Notes under the pieces: generated by a model
Seen by the model: the letters and a program-made list of their open reading frames with translations, nothing else
Databases searched by the model: none
What the model was told of the DNA's origin: nothing
Virus record (IMG/VR): IMGVR_UViG_3300020463_000169
Location: 1-21,490 of that record
Direction: 5' to 3' (one strand)
From: a virus
DNA length: 21,490 bases
Part shown: in pieces, positions 1 to 9,500 of the stretch
Layout: each line of letters starts with the position of its first letter
Position numbering within the stretch: position 1 is the stretch's first letter
Position numbers and translations under genes: made by a program

Positions 1-753
1 TTTAGTTGCACCACCAATTGTGTCTGCTGACACACCTTCTGAAATTAAGTTGTTCTGAACATTAACACCACGTATAAGTGTACCACTTGGTGATGATGTT
101 GAACTTAAAACTGTTATGTTTGCACTAAACGTATCGTAAATTGCTTTTGCTACTTTTACACTTGTTCCTGATCCTGGATCAGCAAAGCTAAAGTGTGATG
201 GTGATATAACTTGAATAACATCAACTGATGTTCCGTCACCTTTTGTTAAAACTTGTGCAACAACTTCGATTGAATCTGATATTGAGTAACCGTTTTTGTT
301 TGCCGCATTGTCATCAACTGCTGTTGCTACTAATGTAACAACTTTTTGCTCTGCTTTTTCAGAAGCAGTAGCAAATTGCTTCCAACCGTTTGCCGCACCA
401 GTTTGGTTTAGGTTTAGCTGTCCAGTTGTTGAGTTGTACCATAATGCACCAACAGTTGTCGTGTGTGGATATGTTGTACCCACATGCACTGTTGTTGGGT
501 GCCAGTTGGTTGATGAATTATAAACTTTTAATGATTGATTTGTTGTATCCCACCAAAGTTGTCCTTCTAATGGACCTGTTGGTGCGTTTGAATTAGCATT
601 GTTTTCTAAAATTTTTACAAAATCTTCTGCGATGAGCTCACCATATCCTGTATAGTTCTTACCTATTAGTGTTATACCACCTACTGCCGCAGTTGTGCCG
701 TTGTTAACCGTTGAAACTACTGTGCCTCTGGTGTTGTTTACTGTATATGACAT
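1..753 (-). CDS. Fibre-like virion protein, 3' end cut by window edge
   Basis: An open frame of 251 codons runs without a stop from the ATG at 753-751 to the window edge, so the C-terminus is missing. The start is supported by an AAGGAG Shine-Dalgarno (771-766) and an upstream late promoter motif. The N-terminal third carries EGQLWWDTTNQSLKVY (about residues 63-78), then a second related unit, GALWYNSTTGQLNL. This W-W/W-Y plus 'NxSLKVY' pattern is common in tail-fibre and neck proteins of marine T4-like phages. The rest is Thr/Ser/Val-rich with no hydrophobic segment, as expected of a beta-structured fibre. It is the last gene of the structural block and has its own promoter. I infer a virion fibre or fibre-associated protein. 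The receptor-binding role is a guess because the C-terminal tip is not in the window. Confidence 0.8.
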   Translation of the reverse strand, partial: MSYTVNNTRGTVVSTVNNGTTAAVGGITLIGKNYTGYGELIAEDFVKILENNANSNAPTGPLEGQLWWDTTNQSLKVYNSSTNWHPTTVHVGTTYPHTTTVGALWYNSTTGQLNLNQTGAANGWKQFATASEKAEQKVVTLVATAVDDNAANKNGYSISDSIEVVAQVLTKGDGTSVDVIQVISPSHFSFADPGSGTSVKVAKAIYDTFSANITVLSSTSSPSGTLIRGVNVQNNLISEGVSADTIGGATK

Positions 754-775
754 AGTCTTTTTGCTCTCCTTATAT

Positions 776-798
776 TAGGTACCTATATATAGTACCTA
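776..798 (-). promoter_or_regulatory. 5' leader hairpin before the truncated fibre gene
   Basis: On the minus strand TAGGTAC (798-792) can pair fully with GTACCTA (782-776) across a 9-nt AU-rich loop. The hairpin begins where the late promoter at 811-804 would start transcription and ends 5 nt before the AAGGAG Shine-Dalgarno. The 3' arm also lies in a perfect 10-bp palindrome, TAGGTACCTA. The placement fits a 5'-terminal mRNA-protecting hairpin. A protein-binding site is an alternative reading. Confidence 0.45.
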
Positions 799-803
799 CA
801 TTA

Positions 804-811
804 TATTTATA
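804..811 (-). promoter_or_regulatory. T4-type late promoter (TATAAATA)
   Basis: The minus strand reads TATAAATA, an exact match to the T4 late promoter -10 element. It lies 50 bp before the ATG of the truncated fibre gene, in the 93-bp gap after the 216-residue protein gene. Such promoters need no -35 box and are read by host RNA polymerase carrying phage sigma gp55 and the sliding clamp. Confidence 0.7.
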
Positions 812-846
812 ATAATACAACAATTTCCATCCAAAATGCAAGTGTT

Positions 847-1497
847 TTATTGCAGTTGAACCCTAATTGTGTACACAATCTCAATTACCCTGTTTAAACT
901 CTTTTGCACAGGGTGAAATATCACGTGTGTAAGCAAGTATTCACTTGCAATACCACCTGAATTGTATGCGTAAATCCCTAGCTCATCAAATATAAAATCT
1001 GTCGATGAATCTGATGTTGCTGTGTCAGAAGTGGTTTGACTTGCTGGCTCACCAAAATCTAACGTACATGTTATCTGTAAATCTGTGTATGATCCTGAAC
1101 TAGTAACAATACTGACGTTGTTTTTACTGTCTGTAGTAGAATCTTGACCAATTAGTTTTTCATAAGTTCTGTTGTACAAACCCGCTGAATCATCTCTAAT
1201 TGTTCCTGTGTTTGTGGTTTTATAATTGATAGCACCAGTGTTTAAAACATCTGAACCACCATTACCAAATGCCATATGATATATGCCATTATCTTGTGTT
1301 TTCCAATATGAAAGTGCGTTTGCGATCACGAAAGCCATGTTGCCAAAGTGAATTGCGTTACGTTTGTTTACTATCTCTTCACCAGTTTCAGCATCACGAA
1401 TTAACAAGTGCCCTTCCATTTTTACTCTGGCACCTTCATCTACATGCTGTTCTTGTTGTTTATCGTTTTGTTTGTTCATTGTGTTTTCCATATCCAT
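847..1497 (-). CDS. Conserved virion structural (fibre-associated) protein, 216 aa
   Basis: After a hydrophilic Gln/Asp/Glu-rich N-terminus (residues 1-25) comes a conserved-looking core: GHLLIRDAETGEEIV (29-43), NKRNAIHFGNMAF (44-56) and MAFGNGGSDV (75-84). The order 'DxxTGE-(V)-NAIH-N-MAFGNGG' recurs in structural proteins of cyanophage- and pelagiphage-type T4-like viruses, which is the basis of the call. No signal peptide or membrane segment is seen. The start is uncertain. The first ATG (1497) lies only 14 nt below a late promoter motif, so its leader would be about 8 nt with no Shine-Dalgarno. The ATG at residue 7 (1479-1477, MNKQND) has GGA seven nt upstream and may be the real start. 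The exact role in the particle is unknown. Lying among fibre genes, it may attach or decorate fibres. Confidence 0.75.
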   Translation of the reverse strand: MDMENTMNKQNDKQQEQHVDEGARVKMEGHLLIRDAETGEEIVNKRNAIHFGNMAFVIANALSYWKTQDNGIYHMAFGNGGSDVLNTGAINYKTTNTGTIRDDSAGLYNRTYEKLIGQDSTTDSKNNVSIVTSSGSYTDLQITCTLDFGEPASQTTSDTATSDSSTDFIFDELGIYAYNSGGIASEYLLTHVIFHPVQKSLNRVIEIVYTIRVQLQ

Positions 1498-1511
1498 ATT
1501 AACTTATACTA

Positions 1512-1519
1512 TATTTATA
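1512..1519 (-). promoter_or_regulatory. T4-type late promoter (TATAAATA)
   Basis: An exact TATAAATA on the minus strand lies in the 48-bp gap between the 419-residue fibre gene and the 216-residue protein gene. It ends 14 nt before the first possible ATG of the latter, so the leader is very short if that ATG is used. Confidence 0.65.
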
Positions 1520-1545
1520 TGTTATATTAACTACATACTTATTGT

Positions 1546-2805
1546 TTAACCGTATACTGTAGATAAATCCTTCCATGATCCGTTTTCATAACCTTGAATC
1601 TTGTTGACTGTTGTGTTGTAAATCAATTCACCATTTTGTACACCTCCTAGGCCATTTCTGGCAGTGGTCGTGTAACTTGGCAATTTAAATCTTGGTGCAT
1701 TACCACTGGCTATTCTTGTATCAACTCTCGCATCTGTGTAATACAAATTAGTTGACCCTTCTGGTAATTGGTCTGTGTTACTGAATTGTACCAATTGGAA
1801 TCTGTTGAGAGTTCCACCATCATTTCTGTACATCAACAACTTGCCATTGTCTCCAGGACCAGCTGGTGAAAGAACGTTTGATAAATCTTGTAAATTTGCT
1901 AAGGCGATCCTAGCATCAGCCCTTGCGTTGGTATAGTACAAGTTGCTTGAACCTTCTGTTACTGTGTCTGTGTTGCCTTGTGTGTACGTCAAAGCACCAG
2001 TTGAACTATTGTATGCTAAATTGCCAGACGCTGAAATTGATGCTCTTGCCCTTGCTGTTGTGAAGTATAAATTACTTGACCCTTCTGATAAGTTATCTGT
2101 GTCCTTAGAGCTTATATCTAAATTTGTTCCTGTCTGTAAGTTGACTCTCGCATCTGCTCTAGCAGTTGTAAAAAACAAATTTGATGATCCTTCTGTAAAT
2201 GAATCAGTGTTAGTCAATGGATTTGCTTGCCACACATAACCTGATGTGCTGTGATTGTATTTTAATAAGTAACCATCCTGTGCTGAAGTTGGTGTTTCAA
2301 CATTTGATAATGTTTGCAAAGTTGCATTAGCGATTCTGGCATCCGCTCTTGCGTTGGTAAAATATTGATTCGATGAACCTTCTGATAAACTGTCTGTGTT
2401 TGATGCACCAATTCTCGCATCTACTCTTGCGTCAGTGTAGTACTTGTTTGAACCTTCTGATAAATTTGTTGTTGACTTGGTTGCGATCCTTGTGTCAAAA
2501 TCTGCGTTGGCCCTTGCACTTGTGTAATATAAATTTGCACTTCCTTCACTAAGATTATCTGTTGTTTTTGTTGCTAGTGCTGAAGTGAAGTTAGCACCAA
2601 ATCCTGCTGAAAGATCACCAGCGGCCAATGCCTTTACTTTGATCTTCCCTGTTGGGTTATCAAAGTATAAGAAATAACCATCGCTGGACCCAGTCCATTG
2701 TGTCTGGTCAAACTTGTCACGGAACGTGGTGTAATCAACAAAGTTATCATCCAGTTGATCAAATGTTAATGCTGTTCCTGAATTTCTTCTAAGTACTATT
2801 GCCAT
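1546..2805 (-). CDS. Tail fibre protein with seven TDxLxEGSxNLYYTxARADARI repeats, 419 aa
   Basis: Residues 1-58 form an N-terminal domain (MAIVLRRNSGTALTF, then DQLDDNFVDYTTF) that is clearly paralogous to the protein encoded just upstream. Residues 81-365 hold seven copies of a degenerate repeat, TD-x-L-x-EGS-x-NLYYT-x-ARADARI. Two copies of an interleaved module, LxxLSNVxxPxxxxxGxLLxY, begin near residues 163 and 304. The C-terminal motif GELIYNTTVNKIQGYENGSW (392-411) is of the 'xYNTTxNxxxxYxxGxW' type often seen at fibre ends. The repeat family is widespread in marine T4-like phages and is expected to form a trimeric beta-rich shaft. The ATG overlaps the stop of the upstream gene (TAATG), and GGAG inside that gene's last codons supplies the Shine-Dalgarno. 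Which receptor it binds, if any, cannot be read from the sequence. Confidence 0.85.
   Translation of the reverse strand: MAIVLRRNSGTALTFDQLDDNFVDYTTFRDKFDQTQWTGSSDGYFLYFDNPTGKIKVKALAAGDLSAGFGANFTSALATKTTDNLSEGSANLYYTSARANADFDTRIATKSTTNLSEGSNKYYTDARVDARIGASNTDSLSEGSSNQYFTNARADARIANATLQTLSNVETPTSAQDGYLLKYNHSTSGYVWQANPLTNTDSFTEGSSNLFFTTARADARVNLQTGTNLDISSKDTDNLSEGSSNLYFTTARARASISASGNLAYNSSTGALTYTQGNTDTVTEGSSNLYYTNARADARIALANLQDLSNVLSPAGPGDNGKLLMYRNDGGTLNRFQLVQFSNTDQLPEGSTNLYYTDARVDTRIASGNAPRFKLPSYTTTARNGLGGVQNGELIYNTTVNKIQGYENGSWKDLSTVYG
1711..2565 (-). repeat. Protein-level tandem fibre repeat array (7 units)
   Basis: Seven units with consensus TD-x-L-(S/T)EGSSNLYYT-x-ARADARI occupy residues 81-365 of the 419-residue fibre protein, with linkers of uneven length. 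At DNA level the units have diverged, so this is an old, selected array and not a recent tandem duplication. Confidence 0.85.
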
Positions 2806-3479
2806 TATCTAGATCTCCAAGTCGCACCATCGTAAATTAAACTTAACATACCACCTGTTGGATTTGAACTAACAGTAAGGTCACTTGCCGCTCCATCGAT
2901 GTTACTACCATTTCTAGCGACTATCAAATTATTAGTTGCAAAGTTTTCAGCACCATTTGTAAATTCAATTGTGTCTCCTGCTGACGGTGAAGCTGGTAAA
3001 GTTGCTGTAATTACTCCACTGGTTGTATCAACCATATATCTTTTTGAAGCTGTTCCACTAAATGATGACGTTTTGATTTCAAAACTGTTTTGAGCCGCGT
3101 CACCAACATACAAAGCATTGACAAATGCCTTAGTTACTCTAGCATCAATTGCCGTGTTGGCTCTTGTTGTTGTAAAATATTCGTTTGTTCCTTCTGATAA
3201 ATCTGAAGTTGATTTTGAACTAAAACCTGCTGTAACTCTAGCATCAGCTCTAGCATCTGTGTAATATAGATTAGTACCTTCAGTTACTTCTGATGTTGTT
3301 GCTGTTTTTACTTCAACGTTTGATGTAGAATTATTCCAATACAACAGCTTACCATTGTTACCAGATGTAAACGTGGTTGAATCAAACAGTGCCTTAAATG
3401 TTTCGTAATCAGTAAAATTACCATCTAGTTCTGCTTGGGTTAATGCTGATCCTTTAACTAATCTTTTTGTAATTGCCAT
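2805..3479 (-). CDS. Tail fibre protein, shorter paralogue of the next gene, 224 aa
   Basis: Residues 1-58 (MAITKRLVKGSALTQAELDG, then NFTDYETF and LLYWNN) align with the N-terminus of the 419-residue protein encoded immediately downstream. Residues 61-115 contain two of the same fibre repeats (SEVTEGTNLYYTDARADARV and SDLSEGTNEYFTTTRA). Residues about 126-224 are a beta-type C-terminal domain: RYMVDTTSGVITATLPASP, GDTIEFTNG, NNLIVARNGSNIDG, LIYDGATWRSR. This is a common domain of phage fibre and collar proteins. An AGG-type Shine-Dalgarno lies about 9 nt before the ATG. Upstream is a late promoter motif overlapping the end of the giant gene, and the stop overlaps the next start (TAATG), so the two fibres are probably made together. 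They may form a joined proximal/distal fibre, but this is inference. Confidence 0.85.
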   Translation of the reverse strand: MAITKRLVKGSALTQAELDGNFTDYETFKALFDSTTFTSGNNGKLLYWNNSTSNVEVKTATTSEVTEGTNLYYTDARADARVTAGFSSKSTSDLSEGTNEYFTTTRANTAIDARVTKAFVNALYVGDAAQNSFEIKTSSFSGTASKRYMVDTTSGVITATLPASPSAGDTIEFTNGAENFATNNLIVARNGSNIDGAASDLTVSSNPTGGMLSLIYDGATWRSR

Positions 3480-3499
3480 AATTTCTACCTATTCCTTAA

Positions 3500-3507
3500 T
3501 ATTTATC
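3500..3507 (-). promoter_or_regulatory. Late promoter variant (GATAAATA) overlapping a stop codon
   Basis: The minus strand reads GATAAATA, matching the relaxed NATAAATA late motif reported for marine T4-like phages. Its first two bases are the last two of the TGA that ends the giant gene. It lies 21 nt before the ATG at 3479, leaving a leader of about 15 nt that holds the Shine-Dalgarno. It would let the fibre pair be transcribed independently of the 12-kb gene upstream. Confidence 0.5.
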
Positions 3508-6500
3508 ATTCTACATAGTCCTCAGGTGTTACATAGTCACCGCTTACATAATCTACCTGATTTTCGTTATTTGTTAGATAATTTGCTTGTTCATTGGTAC
3601 TGTTCAACAATGATGTTGCTGAATCGTTCCAAAATCCTTTTGATTTAGCATTTGGAATATGTGTGTCTCCACTGTATACTTCAACTGCGTTGCTGTGATC
3701 TTGTATTGTTGTCCCATGTGTTCCTCTAATTACATCACTCAATACGTTTCCACTGACTCTGCTGTATTCGATTCTTTCTGATCCAATCCATATTACAGCA
3801 GGCTTGTCAGTTACTGTATTATCAACTTGATTCACTATTTGTTTTGGTGTTGGTATCTTAGTTGCATCTGTAACTGTAATTAGATTTGATGATTTTGTTA
3901 TAGCACCATTGAGTGTTGTGTGATCATCAGTTGAACTTGGTGTACCAGAGTTGTCAACAAATTTATCTCTCAAGTAGTCAACAGTTCCGTATGGTGTGTA
4001 GTGTATTTTGTATTGTGATAGATCACCTGATCCTGTTATGACAGGTCTTACAATACCTCCTGACACATATTGTTTCAATGCTGTACCTCCAGAAGCGTAA
4101 GGATGATAACTAGCACCATTTACTGTATCAGCATCAAGTTTACTATTGTTTAATTCAAATGTGTTTGCTGTTATATTTTTTATTATGAATGTGCCATTAA
4201 TATCAGAAGCAATGTTGCTTGTTCCATCATTTGCTAACACACCACTGATCACTATTTTATCGTTGTTAAAATAACCATGTGATGGTGCAGTTACTACTAC
4301 TGGATCTGCTGTTGTGTATCCTGTGATTGATGCTTCTGTTGTATCTATTCCTGATAATTCAAAAGAAGTTGCTGTTGCATTAGCAACTGTGTAGACATTA
4401 TTGTTTAGTTGGTTTATTCCTTTAATTTGTGCTAACTCAATTTGATCACCATTTGATAAACCATGAGCAGTAGCACTTGTAACCACTGCCGGGTTTGCAT
4501 TTGTAATTGCTGTTATATTTTTATGCTGTAAAGATTTATCTGTGTTGTCATTTGATTTAACAGTAACCATCAATGACTCTTTTGGTTTAACTGGTGCAAG
4601 TTCTTCTGGATTTGGATCACGGTTTGGTCTTACGAAACCAGCTGAATCAAGTTGTGATTTGACCAATATCCATTTGCCTGCATCATAATCAGTTTTAAAC
4701 GTTGTACTTGATGTGTGTGCAACATTGGTGTAATAAATCCTATCGTTGATCAAGTCCCAGCGTGATGTTTGCAAAGTTGTCTCATTTGTTAAATTTTTAT
4801 GTGTTACGTTTGCAACATAAATTTTATTATTATGTTTTACCACATCACCAACTGTGTAACTGTTAGAAGCCGACCAAGCTGTTAAGTGTGTAAGATCATC
4901 GTGCTTAACAAAATCATTCTTTGCATAAGCTACTGAATAATTCCAAACAGAGGCTTTTGAAAAATTTGAATCGTACCATGATTGTATCGAATCAAAATCA
5001 TAACCCATAGGTGGATTTGATGATGCCGCATCTCCATCCCAATCTAAACTGTCCCATGCAAAAGTTGTCAGCTCCTGACCAATTCTATCTCTGTTGACTT
5101 TGAATCCAATTGGTTGAATATCTAAGTCTTTGTAGAATCCAATTTTGTTTGAAAGTGTTGTAACAAACGAACTCACTGAATCTACGTTAGCAGTGTCAAC
5201 AGCCGCAAGTTCAGTGGCATAATGATACTTGGCTAATCTATCAACATGTGTGGTTGTTGGCGTTGAAGATTTGACAGCATTAATTTTTGCAACGTCTGTG
5301 GCTTCAGTTGTTGGTTCAAAGTTTGTGTGTTGCCATTTACCTGCTTGTACGTCAGTAACGAAATTTGATGATGTGTGTGTTGTGTTACATTGCCAGTATG
5401 CACCTTTGTGTTTTACTTTAACACCAGCAGTATATGAAGTTGATGTTGCCCATGTAGTAACAACATTGACTGACGGCGAAACTAAAGTTATCGCTGTGCT
5501 GATTCTATCAAATGCCATTTTGGTTTTTACTTGTGGCGATGGGTTTGTATTTTTGTTAGTGTTGGTATCTAGTGCGTAATCTGAAGTACCAGTGAAATCA
5601 CTCATTGCCATGTTGGCGTTTTCTCTTACAGGTTTTTTCTTGCTTGAGAAATTTCTAATCTTAGTTCTATATGGTTTAACTTCTTCGATGTAAGTTTTAA
5701 CATCATTGAATGGATCTTTTTCAAATGATGCTTTTTGTGTTAATGCTGTGTCTTGCTGTACCACATTGAGATAAGTTGATTTGAATAACCAGTCAACGTG
5801 TTCTTGTTCGCTGTTTACGTATCTAATTATTGCAAATAATAAATCATTTTGATATTTTAAATTTTGTGCTATTAGAACATTATCTTTAATTGCTTTGATG
5901 TAAGCACGAAGTTCAGTAGCCATTGTTGTTGAATCTGCTTCAGTGTACACTGTTGTTTTTAATTTTGCTGTTGCTGTTTGTAAACCAACTCTCACTAGTG
6001 ATAAATTACTTGAATCATATGACGTTGTTGTGCCTGCAAGATAATCAGCATCAGTGTATTGCCACAACTCCCATTTAGAATTATAACCATAATTTACTTT
6101 GATGATATCATCTCTAGATAATTGACTGGTGTTGATTTCAGTATAGTAATCTACAATTCTGTTAATCACTGTGTCGTCACTGAATGAAGCATTGTAATAC
6201 CAATTTGTTTTTTCATAATAAACGGCAGTGGTCAAATCATCGTTCCAGCCAAAGTGATTTGCATCTAATAATATACTAGATGTGATAGCATTCATTGATT
6301 CAAATAATACTTTTCTCGCTTTTTTAGAATCTTTAAACCAGCTCTGTCTTGGTCTTACACTTGAACCATAACGATCATTTATTGATAAAGTCATGTCTGG
6401 TACTGTACTGTTTAATCTATCAAATCCAACTAAACTGTCGACCATTTTGTTCCAAATTTGATCTTGTATTGGAGCATCTGGATAATTTTCTCTTATCAGT

Positions 6501-9500
6501 AACCATTGTGCGTGTTTTGAATTTGTTTTATCGTCTGTGTTACGTTTTCTATAGTTCAACTGCAATACTGTGTTTTGTTTAGTGGTGAAATCTAAAACAT
6601 TAGCAATTGATATTGCGTTTTGTGAGACTGGTGCAAAGTAATTTAGTCCTTGTGTAATTGGAGAAGTAATAACACTTGCTACTGTTGAGGTATCATTTGT
6701 TCTTCCTTCTAACGCAGGAACTGTTGTGACATTTTTGACCCAGAAGTAATATGTTGTTATGTTTGCTGTTGTTGATGGATCTGTTTTAACTTTTGTAGAA
6801 TAATTGGTTGTCGATTTGACTGTGCCACTGCCTGTGTAACTTTCTGGTGCTACTGATGATTTTACCCATTCATAAATATCCACACTTGCTCCTGGAAATA
6901 ATCTACCCCAGTATTTTCTACGATATAAATTATCATGTGATTCATAATCAATATATCTGGTTGTAGATAGATCCCACCATACTTGACCAACGTATTCATC
7001 TTGCCATGGTTTGTTTGTACTAATTTCGTTTGTATCAGAATGATTGTTATACACTGCCGGATCAATCTCTGTCTTGTATTCAATCTCTCTATCTGCCTGT
7101 GGAGGTAATATACCTTTTGCAGGATCATATGGTACAAGAGTCAAATCAACTTTGTTATTTCGATCATCATATATGACTGCTTTTTCAAACTGGTCAGTTA
7201 CAACTTTGTCTTGCTGTCTACGTTTGGTATTTGCAAAATAAGTTGCATTTGTTTTTGTTGAATCATCATAATCAACATCACTGTGTAAGATCCATGTTCC
7301 ACCGTATGACGGAGACACTGCTGTGCTTTCTGTGCCACGTATTGAATTGTAAGTTGAAATAATAGATGAATTGGCTGTGAACCTGTAGACTCCCCAGTAA
7401 CCGGTTGAGTCATTGTCTAACCAAACCAAATCACCTTCTGACCATACAGCTGAATTCAATGACGTGCTAGTTAGGAAGTTTTGCAATGTATCACTTACTG
7501 TTGTTGATATTAATGAACTGTCTAGTGTTCTGTTGAGTCTTACATCTTTCCAGTCAAGCAATTTAATACCACTTGAATTAATTGTGGTATTGTCTGCTGT
7601 GGTTACAAATTCTGCTGTGCCATCTGGTTTAGTAATACTGTATTCTTTAGAAGTATAGTTTAATGTTAGTGTAACATTACCAGTTGTTGCTGATGAAACA
7701 GAAACGTTTGCTCTAACAGTTACGTTTGCATTATCTGTAACTGTGCCACTAGCCGAGATGTTGGATGAGGCAACTGCCTGTAAATTAGCAGTAGGAACAG
7801 TGTAAAGTGTAGTTGCAGTTGACCCATCCCATGATTCAACTACGATGGAAGGTGATGTACCGTCCCATGCAGTAGTCACGTTTGCAGTTAAACTACCCAA
7901 AGAATGAACTTTTGTTAAGCCTGTATTTAAGTTGACTGTGAAATTTGCTTTTGTATCTTTTACAGTAATACTTCCTGTTGCTGTTGATGTGATACCTGAA
8001 CTAAATCCTTGGTTTGCATAAGAGCCAGAATAGCCTGGAACAGTAATGGCTGTAATCGCTCCGCCACTCACTGTTATATCGCTTGATGCAATACTTATCG
8101 AAGAAGCATCTGATTTTGTAATTGTAATAGTCGGTGCTTGATAATTTGCTCCACCGTTTGTTATAACTAAATCTTTTATTTCACCAAATACTCCACCAGT
8201 ACCATTTCCAGTAAATGTAAATGATGGTGCTGTGTAATCTGTGCCTAATGTTTTGGCTGTTCCGGAACTGTTTTTAACTGTAAATCCATTTGGTGCTGTA
8301 GAATAGTTTGACCCACCACTGTTTAAAGTATACCCTGTTGGTGCACCGCCTGATTCACTAGACACTGTTGCAGTTGCACCACTACCAGTTGTTCCAGTAA
8401 ATGTAATTACATCTCCTGTGGCAAATCCAGTACCACCTGTCGATGTAACTGAAGCCACTGTGCCTGCAATATTGCCCACTGCCAATTGTGCTCCACTGCC
8501 AGCCACGTTTGCAAAAGGTATTGTCACAGTAGGTGCTGTTGGTGTTCCTTGAACTAGTGTTAAAGTATGTGTCCCCCAAACTGTTGGATTGATAACTAAA
8601 TTTCCTGAGCCATCATATGTTTTGTGCAGTATAACTTTTTTACCTGTGCCAATTTCTGCACCAGTTCCATTTACAGTAACTTTCATTGCAGTGTTGGCAT
8701 CACCATTTGAAACTATGTGATCAATCTTGGTATTTAATTCATATAGTTTGTATGCGTTCCAATCTTTTCCTCCAGTAACATCTTTGGCCACCCAGGCTGT
8801 TGATCCTATTGCAACATTGCCTGTTTGTGATCCATAGACACTGTCAAGTGCTGTTGAATCATATGCTTTGTATGTTGGATCATTAAAATGTACGTAACCA
8901 GCTGTTGGAATATTTGATTCTACTGTTGACACTGTTGGCCATAAATTTGCCAATGTTTTTTCACCTGTTGGTTTTTTCAACCAACGTTCTGTATCATCAA
9001 TATCAATAGTTACAATTTCATCTAATGTAGAATCATAGCCAGACACTGCTGAATTGTCTGTTGGTAAGACAAATTCAAATAATAAAGGATCAGTTACAAC
9101 ATCTTCTGCCTTAACTCTTAATTCAATCTGTTGGTTAAAATTTGTTGATCCAAAGTCACCAACTTTAAATGCCCATTCTTCATATGTATCAAACGATTGA
9201 TCAGTGCTTACAGTAGTTGAACGTAACAATCTATCAATGGCATTTGTTGTACCTTTTTGTTTAATCATACCTTGATACAATTTAACTTGATTACGTTTTG
9301 ACACACCTAAGTTTGTTAAGTAATTTCTTTCTTGATAACCAATTAGATGCATTGCCGCATCTCTAAAATCAGTGTCAACTTTTTCAGCATCAACATCATA
9401 AAAGTTTAATGTATCTTTTACAGATTTTTCAAAGTTGTTAATAAGTGATGTATCGTTGATGATAAACCCATCTGCTTCTAGTTTTCCGTTCCAGTTGTTT

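Noticed and set aside
835-856. Possible weak terminator after the 216-residue gene (TGCAA, 8-nt loop, TTGCA, then TTTT on the minus strand)
   Set aside because: The stem is only 5 bp and AU-rich, and the T run is short. It is not convincing against the AT-rich background.
1943-2239. Plus-strand open frame of 98 codons inside the fibre repeat region
   Set aside because: It is the antisense shadow of the repeated minus-strand fibre codons, with no promoter or ribosome-binding site.
1711-2565. Regular repeats suggestive of a CRISPR array
   Set aside because: The repeats are protein-level fibre repeats in an open frame. They are diverged in DNA and lack constant repeats with unique spacers.
5229-5579. 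Plus-strand open frame of 116 codons opposite the giant gene
   Set aside because: It lies wholly within a well-supported minus-strand gene, has shadow-like composition, and has no translation signals.
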